The position numbers and the translations under genes were made by a program. From Carposina sasakii (Eukaryota; Arthropoda; Insecta; Lepidoptera; Carposinidae): DNA of 64,000 bases. How positions within the stretch are numbered: position 1 is the first letter of the stretch; each line of letters starts with the position of its first letter. The notes beneath the pieces were generated by a model, which worked only from the letters and a program-made list of their open reading frames with translations, did no database searches and was not told where the DNA came from. Positions 23,765 to 34,592 of the stretch are shown in pieces. The stretch is taken from NCBI GenBank assembly GCA_014607495.2, contig CP053159.1, positions 6,269,501 to 6,333,500 on the forward strand. The letters run 5' to 3'.

Positions 23765-25631
23765 TAGGGTTACCACCCGTACTATATTATATAGTATCGT
23801 GCTATATTTTAGTCCATTGTACTATATGTTATAGAAAAATAATATAGTACGAATAATAGTATATTTTCATCGGTAATTAATTTTTCGCGCTTTTTTGTTT
23901 AACTGTGACTGGAGCGCACCCACAATGTAGCGTTGCGAATTTCAGAACGAAACGCATTCACGTTGTTCGTTGCTCTGACGTGGCGGCAAGTAAACATAAA
24001 CTATATTAAAAACCATAATTCGAGAGACTAGTTTAACAAGTAAGTGACAGATTACCAGAATTAGAAAAAATGTAATAGTGACGTTATAGTCGATATGATT
24101 ATAATCAATTAAGACTTGACTGTATAAATTGATTGAAATTGACAAAATTTCATATTATAGGTACATAGTTCATTTCAACTCCAATGAAGAATAAGGACTT
24201 ATGCTGGAACACAAATACTGTTATACGGATTGCAAAAACGTACCCTAAAGGGGATGCTAATAGAGATTTTAACTTCGTGTTTCGACAGCATTATAACATT
24301 TTTGTTCTCTAGTATTATTACTCCAGCAGAGTCAAGTAGGTTACTTCGTGAAAAGTGTGCTATCGGCAATATTAACATTTTCATCGTTCAAAATGAAAAG
24401 GAAATAATATAACGAATTCCAAAAATACAAACAAGAAACTTTCTTGTATTATATTGTAATATTATACCTTGTACTGTAAATTAATTAAGAATTTGATTAT
24501 TTTAATCAAAAAAAGCGGGTGGGGCTGTGTCGGGGCACACGGCCGTTGGTTTTAACGTGAAACGTCTATGTTAGCGAATCGCTTTTAAAGTAAAAGATTG
24601 AAATGAAAACAAGATGGACGCTGTTTTAAGTATTTTAATAAAAAAAGAACAGGTACGTAATAGAAACATAAAATACATAGCAAATGTTTATATATTTATT
24701 GTCACTTTCTGGTTATTTTAAATAGCAGCCGCCCACGACTTCGTCCGCGTGAGGGGGCGTTGTACCCGTGCGAAGCCGGGCAAGTTGTTGTATAGACTGT
24801 AGCCTTCCTTGATAAATGGGCTATCTAACACTGAAAGAATTTTTCAAATCAGACCAGTAGTTCCTGAGATTAGCGCGTTCAAATAAACAAACAAACAAAC
24901 TCTTCAGCTTTATAATATTAGTATAGATATAAATACTGTCCAAATTACACTTATTTTTGTATAAATCAATCGGTTCAAATAAACTTGACAAACACACGAA
25001 AGAATCACCACGCTATAAAGTCGGAGTCACGAGTTACACTGAATAGAAACAAGCGTGAGCGCCGGTTTCGCACAGTTATCGCAGTATCCCTCCCCCGCCG
25101 CCCCGCTTGACCCCGACACGAACTCAATGTCATAACAGCGAGCTGACTATATAAGTGAAATATTTACACCACATTTTTGTTTCTAAGACCAATAGTTTTT
25201 TAATTATTAAGGGACGATGATATAGACCTTTTCGTTACGGTCCAGTTTTTAAACCTGGTACCCGTATGTGTCGGCGCGATTTTAAAGACGTTTCACGTCA
25301 AAAATATACACACACGTAAAATACCAATCTGTATTTTAAAAATACCCCGATCATATATAAAAATAACAGCATTACCCCGACCATGGCAACATTTGTGCAA
25401 AATTAACTGTCAAACTAGTCTCTCGAATTATGGTTTCGAGTATACTTGGCAGTATTGGGCTTAGTTTACTTAGCCTTTCCCGAAAGGGATAAATTACACA
25501 TGGAAAACTAAATATTACAAAAAATAAATGTGTACTATTTTTTTTTCTTGAATTTCCCTATAGTACTATATTTTTTGCTATGTTTTGAAAAAAAAATGCT
25601 ATTTTTCCTTCAAAAAAAGGTGGCAACCCTA
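23765..25631. mobile_element. hAT-like element, 1,867 bp, nested in foldback
   Basis: It is bounded by the inverted ends TAGGGTTACCACC and GGTGGCAACCCTA and by a perfect 8-bp direct duplication GTTATGCC (23757-23764 and 25632-25639). The undisturbed opposite arm of the host foldback shows the empty site. Eight-base duplications and CAGGG/TAGGG-type ends are typical of the hAT superfamily. A 25-bp perfect inverted pair lies at 24010-24034 and 25412-25436. No transposase was recognised; short frames near 24199-24412 have no domain, so it is presumably non-autonomous. Confidence 0.85.
24724..24930 (-). mobile_element. Helitron-like element nested in the hAT-like element
   Basis: The minus strand starts at the CTAATATTATAAAGCTG end (24930 side), holds GCGCTAATCTCAGGAACTAC, and ends with the hairpin CACGCGGACGAAGTCGTGGG at 24730-24750. 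It has the typical non-autonomous size. It must have inserted after the hAT-like element formed or been carried within it. Confidence 0.7.
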
Positions 25632-25795
25632 GTTATGCCTCCAACATAAAGGTGGCACAAAATCCCAAGTAGATAGTCTGACATGCTTTAGTTGGTACTT
25701 ACGTAGTGTTACAAGTTATTTTTTGCTTTTTATAGGGTTTAGCATTTTAAACCTTTTCTCATAATGGTTGCGTACTTTTTTTGGGTCGGGGTTTT

Positions 25796-27004
25796 TTTTA
25801 TTGTATATGTGATCAGCGATATTTTTTCAATTTATGAGTCATATAGATATATGGTACCAAAATTTTGTGAAGGTCTATAATTAGGCCCCATTGTATCTTA
25901 GAAGAAAAATTTCAACAGATCCTGGGCCTTTTTTATTAGTTATGCATGTGTCGGGCACAATAATTCCGCCAATGTCACGTAGAAGTCCTGGGCCTTAACA
26001 AGCAAGTATTCCTTTTAAAAAAAATTTACTCACAGTAAAATAACTTGCAACTTGTAAAACAGATTTTTTTTTTTACAAAGTCATATTTTGAAAAGTGTAC
26101 ATTCTTTCATACTTTAAACTATGGCGTAACAGGTCACGTACGGGTAGCCTCAATTTATCAGCTATCAGCGCGCGTGTGGTCCCTGCCTTAGACGCCGCGG
26201 GAATATTTACTTCGTCACGATTGTTCCTAGAAGTCAATGTAAATGAAGCCTTACGTATGTCGTAGAAGACCTATGTAAACAAAAACTGAAATTCAATTTA
26301 CATTATGTAGAGAAACTTAGAGTTAAAGGGAAAAGTAGATCTTTTTGTTGTTCAGGTCGAAAGTAATACCTACTTATTTATTAATTATTCACATTATAAT
26401 AAATGTTTTCCATCTGGCTCCGCTATTTTAAATGTGGCTGTATAGCCATGTGTTTCATACTATGACTCGCACTGTCAAATAGTGATTAGAACTCATATAG
26501 AACCAAGCTTCTAACTCTACCCGCGCTCTACAGAACTACAGAACACTTTATACTCTCTACACGCTCCAGTACGGCAAAATCGCCTAGTTTTCAGATTTGA
26601 TTGTATTCGTTAGCATACAGGTAACATAAAAGTATGAGTTATTGTTATATCCAAACAAAAACAATAGAACTGAATGAAATTGTTATAAATCTTTTTTTTT
26701 CATATTCGTCAAGTCCATTGGAGTCGTTGCAAAAAAGATATTTTTATCAACAAAAGTTATGAATCGGAATAAAAAATGAGCGACATCTGTTGGCAAATTG
26801 AACAAAGTTAACAATTAACATAACAAGTACGAGCATCCATGTACGAGCGTCGCACAGCGTCGGATGTTCTTTTTTCATATTCGTACACGCATTCTGACAT
26901 GTAAAAATCATTGAGTTACTAATAAGTACTACATTATACATCAATGGTAATAAGTAGCCTGCTATTTCATAGGTTGATCTTGACGTGTAATACATTCATA
27001 CAAA
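25796..27004. other. unassigned DNA
   Basis: No family recognised. The minus-strand frame at 26747-26995 (82 codons) has no clear domain. TTTTTTCATATTCGT occurs twice (26694-26708 and 26873-26887). Confidence 0.35.
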
Positions 27005-27080
27005 GATTACACACAGCAGTATTCCCAAGAATCGGTTAGCCAGAACTCGCAGGATCGCGGAGGAGTTCCTTCAGCCATAT
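27005..27080 (+). repeat. SINE-like repeat R fragment
   Basis: CAGTATTCCCAAGAATCGGTTAGCCAGAACTCGCAGGATC resembles the left block of the copies at 29285-29370, 33061-33130 and 61145-61295. Confidence 0.45.
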
Positions 27081-27934
27081 TTATAGCACAGCGGAGTCAG
27101 ATGTTTAAAAGCAGTGATAAGTTGCTAGCTCACCTATATTATTATTCTAGTGAACTTAATATTAGTAAAAGTATTAATATTAGTAAAAGTAGAGAAAAGT
27201 TGACCCAATTCACTAAATTAATACACACCTAAACAATTCAGTAGAAGGCTATTTTGATGCAGTACTCAACTAGTACAAACAGGAGGCTGCACAAGCGAGA
27301 GAGTAGATTTCCCTGGAGACCATTAAATTATGAGTTTCCATGTAGGCCACAGAAGGTATCTGGTACCTAATTTAAATTTTGGTGGTATTGTTTTTGATTT
27401 TTGAGTACTTGCCGGCTAACTCAGCCGGCGGAGCATAATACAATTATTAGTAGGTAATGCAGTTCATGAGTAGGTAGGTAATTTATTTTATTTTTTATTT
27501 TATTTGAAAAACAAACAGTCTAAGATATACGAGTATTTGACCGTGGAAAGGCAAAAACGCTCAGGCGCCATCTTTTTCCACCTCTTTTACAAATGAGTTA
27601 AATAAATCAATCGACGTCTTTTTGTCTGAGTCGATTAGTATATACTAGAATCATATTCGAATTCGGCGTTTTAGCATTTCGATTGTCTATCGAGTCGAGT
27701 TTGTAATTCATAATAAGGGATTTAGTTGAAACATAATTTATTTTCCATAGGTTCAAATTCAATTGAATCGGAGGCTCTATTATTTTGATCGTAAACATAA
27801 TAATTTTTGGTAATGAAGCCAATCGAATGTTATCAATAAACGTCTGGATCTGGATGATATTTCAATCCACTTGGAATAAAATTAATATTTCATTATTGAA
27901 ATTATATTAAACTACAGAACAAGCCCATCGATTG
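27081..27934. other. unassigned AT-rich DNA
   Basis: It contains a small direct duplication (ATATTAGTAAAAGT twice, 27168-27190). The frame at 27607-27822 is a chance AT-rich frame. Confidence 0.35.
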
Positions 27935-28336
27935 GTACTCTTTCACGTAAAAATCACTGAACGGATTTTATTCTTTCTTTATTATTGCACATACACAAAA
28001 AGAAATATGGCATACAACATTAAAGAAGAGATGCATGTACAATGGCAAGCTTATCTCTACCAGAGATCTCTTCCAGCAAGCCAAGCAAGTAAAGAGAAAT
28101 TGTTAACAACAGGGTAACATGTGCAATTAAACAAATTCTAAGAAACTACAAAACTACATTAAGAAAAAAAAGGAGAAAAACAAATGACAGCATATTCAAA
28201 TAATGGACAGGTAGTGATCCTTCAGCTTTTCCCTAAATGTTAGATTTTGATTACACTTAGCATGTTTATAGCTTATACATCAGAATAACACATAGGCTAT
28301 AAGTTTTACACCGATGAAGTCGCGGGCGGCAGCTAG
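27935..28336 (+). mobile_element. Helitron-like element split by a retroelement end
   Basis: Left blocks TCTTTCACGTAAAAATCACT and GAACGGATTTTA (27940-27970) and right blocks TATACATCAGAATAACACAT and GTCGCGGGCGGCAGCTAG (28274-28336) are continuous in other copies. Here 27967-28250 interrupts them. The terminus CTAG followed by T is intact. Confidence 0.65.
27967..28250 (-). mobile_element. retroelement 3' end inserted in Helitron
   Basis: On the minus strand a sequence with GCTGGAAGAGATCTCTGGTA and AGAGATAAGCTTGCCATTGTACAT is followed by AATAATAAAGAAAGAATAAA, a polyadenylation-like A-rich end abutting the Helitron. A related 3' segment is on the plus strand at 61038-61110. It fits a 5'-truncated LINE or retrocopy. 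No coding part is visible. Confidence 0.5.
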
Positions 28337-29280
28337 TAGACACATAAAATATATGAAGTTTGAGACCTAGGTATCAAAGTATTATTTATTCGTGCGCTAA
28401 AGCCTAATGCACATTTATGCACCTTTATTCACCGAAGCGCCTAACTTTATCTCAAAGTAGCTTTACCACTTTCGAAGCATACTAGTTTTATGTGGATACC
28501 TAGTAGTAGGTCGTGCACAAAGAAATATCATGCACAGCGTAAAAAGGTAATGACTTACATTGAAACCGTAAAGGTCCGCAGACACTTTAGAACAGCCTTA
28601 TGAGAACTAAAACCTGACTGTATCTTACATTATTTTTATGTGTGTTTTAATCTATACAAAGAAATATTATATCATATATTTTGCATTCATCTGTCATGCA
28701 TAAAAGTTTATTAACCTTTTGGACAAAAGTGGTCTATTCCTAGATTCTATAATTTTTTTTATTGGAGTTGCCTCTGATCACCCAGGTGATTATATTCGCG
28801 GGTGATCATTGGACACCAGAGTCGCCAATGACCACAGTGGGATAGATTGTAACGTCCTTTTTTGTGGGCAAGAACGAACGTTAGGGACGGTCAATTCTTT
28901 CTTATTTTTATCGACTTTATGTAGGTATTTTAAATACAAATAATCGACGAAATAAACATTGAAGGCCTCTTCAACTGCAAAGAACTAACAAAGCGATGAT
29001 AACAAGCTACGATATACAAAACTACCTTCTCAAAAATTTTAGGTAAACTAAGTCGTATTCCATGTTTTTAGAGTATAAAACTGCTTGTAACAGGATGTTC
29101 CCGTTAATTTCCCAGCAGGACCGTGAATAAACTTTCACAAAATAATACGTCTGGGAAGATCAATATCTATGATTAGAATAAAAATAGCTTCAACTGTTGG
29201 CACACAAAATTTCGCTGATTTTCTTTAGTTTCGCTGCAATGGGACCTGAAAAGAGGAGAAGGATTCGTATATAACTAAGT
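28337..29280. other. unassigned DNA
   Basis: No supported feature. A weak inverted pair (GGTGATTATATTCGCGGGTGATCA) lies near 28783-28809. Confidence 0.3.
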
Positions 29281-29375
29281 ACGTATACATACACGGCTAT
29301 ATTCCCGAAATGGAGTAGCCATAACTGCAGGGTCACAAAAGAGATCCCACGTCATATTATGACGGATCATGGTTT
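29281..29375 (+). repeat. SINE-like repeat R fragment
   Basis: CGGCTATATTCCCGAAATGGAGTAGCCATAACTGCAGGGTC, followed by AAAGAGATCCCA, matches the left half of repeat R at 33061-33130 and 61145-61220. Confidence 0.5.
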
Positions 29376-29782
29376 TAAAAAAGATGTTTATGTTGCACTT
29401 TATGGCTGAAACTTAGGTAGGTAGCTATTTTTGGAAAAAAACTGTAGGTACTTACACTGAAATCACTAAATAAAAAAATCCGCATATTGCGTTATGACAG
29501 TATTTTTGTAAAAACATCACGAATTTGTCTGAAAGCTCAATTCCAAACAAATTATTTGTTTCAGTTGTAAAAGGCACTGAGATTTATTGAAATGGCATGG
29601 GATATTGATGAATAATGGAAAATTTAATATTTCATATAGGTATATTCGTATATTGGCAGGCTGATTACGTAACTTACAAAAGCAAAGCCCAAGCAATGCG
29701 ATAGCGAAAATTGAGAGTATGCAACGTATTTGTGGCATCCACCCACGCCTCCTACTTACACCGCACACTCGCACACATTTTT

Positions 29783-30894
29783 AACCGACTTCAAAAAGAT
29801 AGGTTATCAATTCAATTTTATTTTTATTTTTTATGTGTGTTACCTCAGAACTCCGTCGTTTATGAACCGATTTCAATTTTTTTAATAGTTGGTCATGGTA
29901 TACTTCCAGGTTGGTCCCATATTCACCACATCAGGATCTGATGATGGGATCTTGGAGAAATCGAGGGCAATCCTCAAATATTGTAGGCACATGTAGTCTA
30001 TTTTTATACTTTTACTGAGCGTTTTGATCACCTACATATAAAACATAATATCTGATGATGGAATCTCTAAGGAATCTAGGGATATCCTCAAATATAAAGG
30101 GCACGAGTAGTCCGTTTTTAGATTTTTATAGAGAATTTTGGTCAGCTACACATAATATAAAGAAAACGAGGGTCTGATGATGGAGCTGCCGAAAAACAGA
30201 TAGTGGAACTTTTTAGTAACAAAATCCCCCTATGGCAGGGGGAGGCCTACGTCTAGTAGTGGACTGCAATAGGCTTATAAAGATGAAGATAATTGTGTTA
30301 AGTCGTGAAATTGTATGTTGCGTTAAGCCGTGTCCGAAGTAAGATGGTTATAGAGGAAGAGGTAGACATGAGAATAACGAGATGACGGATAATAGGGATG
30401 AATGAAAGAAGAGTACCTACATATTGCACCGACCTCAAATTATTGGGAACAGGGCAGGAAGAAGGAGTGTAATTATATGTTGCTTAAATAAGAGTGTACA
30501 GTAAGTTGTGCTGCCAAATCTCTTATATTCCTCCGAGGCGTGGTACATGTACGGTCGCCACATACGCACTCTGGATCGATTCCACCTCAAGTGCCTCCGA
30601 TCCAGCATGAACGCCAACTTAGTAATATCTAGGAGTAGAAGTGGTCGCCATGACCGAAATCGGTCGGAGGTCATCATTATCATCATCATATTGTCAGACG
30701 TAAAGTTTCGAAGCCTAGTCCTTTTTCTCTTTTGTCATGTGGCCTATTTAATCATTTGCTGGCATATAAATCTGACAATATTATGCCTCCTAAACTTCGT
30801 ACACGGCTTAACGCAATATATATTTTTGCCCTTTAGTTAAATTTTACTTTAGTAAGTTCGAGCTTTGGGAGGAAGGCGGTTTTTCGTTTTAAAA
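29783..30894 (+). mobile_element. composite AACCGACTTC-LINE element, copy 1 (internally deleted)
   Basis: The order is: AACCGACTTC head (29783-30215), RTE-type LINE tail (about 30217-30275, GGCCTACGTCTAGTAGTGGACTGCAATAGG), a linker, LINE protein remnant (30508-30625) and 3' part to GAAGGCGGTTTTTCG. The last block and the head's first block are short inverted repeats (AACCGACTTC/GAAGTCGGTT) in the family. Compared with copy 3 (57469-58965), it lacks the sequence matching 58290-58670, about 381 bp. Confidence 0.75.
30508..30625 (+). pseudogene. LINE C-terminal remnant (deleted)
   Basis: It reads [20 protein letters not shown] and FHLKCLRS, the start of the same C-terminal LINE segment as 58177-58602. 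It then jumps at the internal deletion to the region just after the C2H2-like finger. The open frame that continues to 30840 is not the LINE protein. No function is expected. Confidence 0.65.
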
Positions 30895-31756
30895 AAATTA
30901 TTTGCTATGGTATTGCTTTTGTCTTTTACAAGTCACGTAATTGCCCTGCAAAATAAGCATACCTACCTAATTGTTACAATTAAAAAAATTGTATATCTAG
31001 TAATTTAGGGATAGGTTACACTTTCTTCCTTCAAAAACCTTACTAATTGAATTACATTAAACGCCTGTTTCGCAATATTAAGGTCAACATAACATTCATG
31101 CCGATACGCGTGCAAATAACATAAATGTTCATGTTTATGTTCCACATTCGCGTCGGCGTTCAAGGGAGAAAATTTTAACTTAACGACACCAATAAACGGT
31201 CTCCCCGTACCTCGTTTACACCTTCGTGTAATATTTTCACCGCGCGAACGGAAGCACAGGGTTAGCGATGTATAGCCCGCCCACATCTAAATGAACACGC
31301 GAAAACTCAAAACTAGCATGCCAACCAATGTATATTTCTATAAGGTAGTCCTGCGGATTTACATGGTACTAAATAAAGTTTGCGTAACCGTATTGGAGTT
31401 ATAAAGAAACTACCGCCCTTATAAGTGATCTCTAAAACTAAAACGAAGTGTACACGGGAATAATGTTAGCCTGGTTCGGATGAAGTAAGTGGCGCCGCCG
31501 TCAGGGTTTGAGTTTATGATTGTAGTTGCACGTGTCTACTTCCAGGGGAACTTTTATCCGGACAATGCAGGCGGTGGAAATTTAAATCCTATTTCAGCAA
31601 CGTGTTTCCCTCTCGAGATTTTTTAAATAACACCCAACGTGCGCTTGTTATAATTTTCGCACTGTAAATATGTTTTATTTCGACACAAATATGTTGGCAA
31701 ATAGGTGTCCCCATTTTTTTTTGAAAATACTACGTCTTAAATATGATAAATATCTA
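30895..31756. other. non-repeat, GC-richer island
   Basis: 31005-31290 and 31400-31640 are richer in CG dinucleotides than the surroundings and show no relation to repeats here. A 93-codon minus-strand frame (31286 down to 31005) begins with ATG but has no recognised domain. GGCGCCGCCGT (31492-31502) recurs at 63570-63580. Candidate host sequence (exon, promoter or conserved element), with no direct proof. Confidence 0.3.
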
Positions 31757-32102
31757 TCTATATACATACATATAATAAAAATGTTACGGATCGCTGTCTG
31801 TACATGGAAGATATATGATAAAAAATATTATAGGAGTCCTTTTTATCAACGCAATAGTACCCAAATGATTGATTTTTAGAATTTTGTCTGTTTGTCGGTT
31901 TATCTGTTTGTCTGTGCGTTTGTGCACGCTAATCTCAGAAACGGCAGAACCGATTTCGATGCAGTTTTCAGGAATATATTGTGAAAGGTCCCACTTGACA
32001 TATAGTATACTTTTTATCCCGGGAAAATGTTTTTATCCCGGATAATTTCGACATTTTGTTTTTTCTGTAGTCCACGCGGACGGAGTCGCGGGCGTCCACT
32101 AG
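31757..32102 (+). mobile_element. Helitron-like element
   Basis: CATATAATAAAAATGTTACG lies at the left, followed by GTGCACGCTAATCTCAGAAA, a GATTTCGATGCAGTTTTCAGG block, TTATCCCGGG and the terminal hairpin CACGCGGACGGAGTCGCGGG with GCGTCCACTAG followed by T. It is the best plus-strand example in the window and closely matches 3997-4290 in reverse. Confidence 0.8.
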
Positions 32103-32129
32103 TATTAAATAAAAAAGCTTGTTTTAGAC

Positions 32130-32375
32130 TGTAGTATTACTAATCAACAATGGATAGAAGTTATCATAAACTAGAAATCTGTATGACACATGCACAGTAG
32201 ATAGCGCGTTCAAACAAACAACAAACAAACTAGCTTTATAATATTAGGACTTCCAAATTACACTTATTTTTGTATAAATCAATCGGAAGTAGACAAACAC
32301 ACGCCATACTTTAAATAAAAATAGGCAACTCTTACCCCGACACGAACTCACAAATTATATAAGTGAAATATTTAC
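32130..32375 (-). repeat. partial copy of the 24.8-25.2 kb Helitron/hAT junction
   Basis: AGCGCGTTCAAA, ACAAACAAACT, CTTTATAATATTAG, CCAAATTACACTTATTTTTG, TATAAATCAATCGG, CCCCGACACGAACTCA and TATATAAGTGAAATATTTAC appear here in the same order as at 24870-25165, with several deletions. The copy spans both the Helitron end and the hAT-like interior, so the nested unit was copied together. Confidence 0.65.
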
Positions 32376-33060
32376 GACTGTTTTTTTATGTCATGAAAAT
32401 ATTTTCTATCTATACGTTTTTATTGCTGATTGTGAAGTTTTCTTTCTTGAGGACTTTGAGGATAAAAAGTTATACGAAGGTCTATACTCTGACGGAGAAT
32501 TTTATGATTAAGGAAATTATATTAACATACACAAGCCTATAAAACTTAGATCAAACAGAGAGATTACAAACATGGCCCACCTACGTTCTTGTGGTACCTA
32601 GTCGAAGATGTGAACCCGAAATATAGATAAGTCTTAGTTCACTATTTCATACATTTTTAATGTTACTAAGTATTTAGTTGGATGTTAAGACTTAAGGCTT
32701 TACCTTAAAAAAACTGTTTCTAACCTATCCCTAAAAGTATATCATAATAAAAGCATCGATTTAAATCCAGAAGTAGTGAAGTGGTGCGCACATTCATAAA
32801 TTAGGTACTAGCACGTCACAAACAACTAGGAACTATGTCGTAAAGGTAGTGAGTTGTGGCTGTACTGTGGCGACGACAAGTAGAAAAGTGGCGACATTAA
32901 TCCGATTCCAGCTTCGAACAGCTGGAATAGACGAGGCGGAACTAAGCGGGTGATTCCATGTGTTAATAGTACCTACCTACCCACCTGCTTACATACTTTT
33001 AGTCAAAACCATTAGCATTAAAACTGTTGGCAAAAGTGTTTAAACTATGCACCGACATTT
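32376..33060. other. unassigned DNA
   Basis: I see nothing supportable here. Confidence 0.3.
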
Positions 33061-33756
33061 CATATAGACACGGTTGTGTTCTTGAAATGGAGTAGCCAGA
33101 AATACAGGATCATGAAGAGATCCCTTTGAAAAAAAATTAAAGGAAAATTCCTTAAAAAGACCAACTTTAAAAATAATAAACTAAAATTAGCCTATACAGA
33201 CTTATTGAAACGATATAACCTACTATCGTTAAATTCAAGACGTGTTCTTTTGCAAGTTATGTTATTATATTCACTTTGCTACAATAACATTGATTGCACT
33301 AAACTTATAAATGAACTGTCTTACTGTGTGCCTAGACGAGCGGTGCAGCGTTTGGCAAGAGTGAATGCATACATAGTCTAGATTTAGGAGACATGTAAAC
33401 ATAATTTAATAATTTAGGATGGCGTATTGATGGTATCAATACATTATGCTTACCTATCCACAATTAATGTATCTAATTAAGTATACTTACTACAAACAAT
33501 TAATGGCTTTGACAGGAAAATGATAATTAACTTAGAATAACAATATAATTTTACTGATAAGTAAGGTACACTAGCTGGACAGTAACACTTATGAATAATG
33601 CGTGCATGATGTTGTTGGTAGTGCATTTAATACACCATAGGTATATCTAAATTTGTTACTTTTTACTCTACTTTTTTACTTACTCTTACTGTTACTCTTT
33701 ACGACCTGCACGGAAGGAGATGCAGCTGATGTACTCTAGTGAAGCCACGTATCAGG
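33061..33756 (+). repeat. SINE-like repeat R split by a LINE fragment
   Basis: The left block (33061-33130: GTGTTCTTGAAATGGAGTAG, CAGGATCATGAAGAGATCCC) and right block (33693-33756: TTTACGACCTGCACGGAAGG, AGATGCAGCTGATG) are the two halves of repeat R. They lie about 60 bp apart at 61145-61295 but 560 bp apart here. The intervening DNA contains a LINE coding remnant. Confidence 0.5.
33160..33381 (+). pseudogene. LINE reverse-transcriptase C-terminal remnant
   Basis: The plus-strand frame from 33160 to the TAG at 33379 has no ATG start but stays open for 73 codons. It reads TDLLKRYNLLSLNSRRVLLQ, then an LLYSLCYNNIDC stretch and NELSYCVPRRAVQR. The pattern (R...L.L.SRR..L....LY......DC..L.......VPRR) is the one I associate with the C-terminal region downstream of the reverse-transcriptase domain in jockey- or CR1-like LINEs. 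There is no polymerase motif, so this is a short decayed piece. The clade is uncertain. It starts close to the A-rich end of the left half of repeat R. Confidence 0.55.
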
Positions 33757-34380
33757 ACCTACTTTTCACCTCCTCTATCTTCGCTACCTACCACTGAAGC
33801 CTACAATGAAACACTATAAAAATACCCGTAAATCATAAAAAGATAGGGAGCAAAACCATACAATAGGTACCTACATAGAGGAAGGAATTTTATCTGAACA
33901 TCTAACGTGGCCAACCACTACTGCTGAGATGACTGAATAGGATTGATACGGCTAAATGAACGAACGAACTGTACGTTGCATATTTTACTTCTAAGAACTA
34001 TTACGATTTTCAATAAATAATATTTTAGATATGTACTACTCTTTGGTGTTATTTTAATTCGTTTAAAGAAGGAAATAAATCTAAAACATTGCCTACAGAA
34101 AAAAAATTTCTTTCACTTTAACACTGGGAATAAAGATAACTATATTTCATCCATAGGTCAACTATTAGAAAATACTAAAATATATATTAATGTATATAGG
34201 TATACAGTTTTTTTCGGTCTACTGAAAAGTTACGTCGCATGTAGTTATTACCTTCTTGAAACTGCCAGTTCTTGATATGATGACTATTAGCCATTTTAAT
34301 TATTTCAATAGCTACGTTTTTTCAGTGATGCTACGTGACATAAATTAACTGGAAATATTATCAATGTGTTTTATTTAAAA
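33757..34380. other. unassigned AT-rich DNA
   Basis: I see nothing supportable here. Confidence 0.3.
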
Positions 34381-34592
34381 CTAGTTAACGCCCGCGGTTC
34401 CGTCCACGTGGATTGCAGAAAAAACTAAATGGAAAAATTATCCGGGATTAAATATTTTCCCGGGATAATGAAGGATATGTATTATTCTGATATGTAAGCT
34501 ATATTATTGTAAAGTTTTATAAAAATCCAGTAGTTTTTGCATGAAAGAACAACAAACATACATCCTACCAAAGTTTCGCATTTATAATATTA
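34381..34592 (-). mobile_element. Helitron-like element
   Basis: In reverse orientation it ends with the hairpin CACGTGGACGGAACCGCGGG and GCGTTAACTAG, and contains TTATCCCGGGAAAATA, ACTACTGGATTTTTATAAAA and TCTTTCATGCAAAAACTAC blocks. It begins GGTAATATTATAAATGCGAA. Confidence 0.75.

Larger units (their letters stand above)
23186..25795. mobile_element. long-arm foldback element, right arm split by insertion
   Basis: The left arm 23186-23441 is the inverted counterpart of 23665-23764 plus 25640-25795. Shared blocks in inverse order are AACCCCCGACCC, TATAAAAAGCAAAAAATAA, CATGTCAGACTATCTACT, GAGGCATAACCGCTAATTTT and TACGTACGGTCAACAGCAGG. The arms are about 255 bp around a 220-bp loop. The break at 23764/25632 is exactly where the insertion 23765-25631 lies, so the foldback is the older element. 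Confidence 0.85.
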
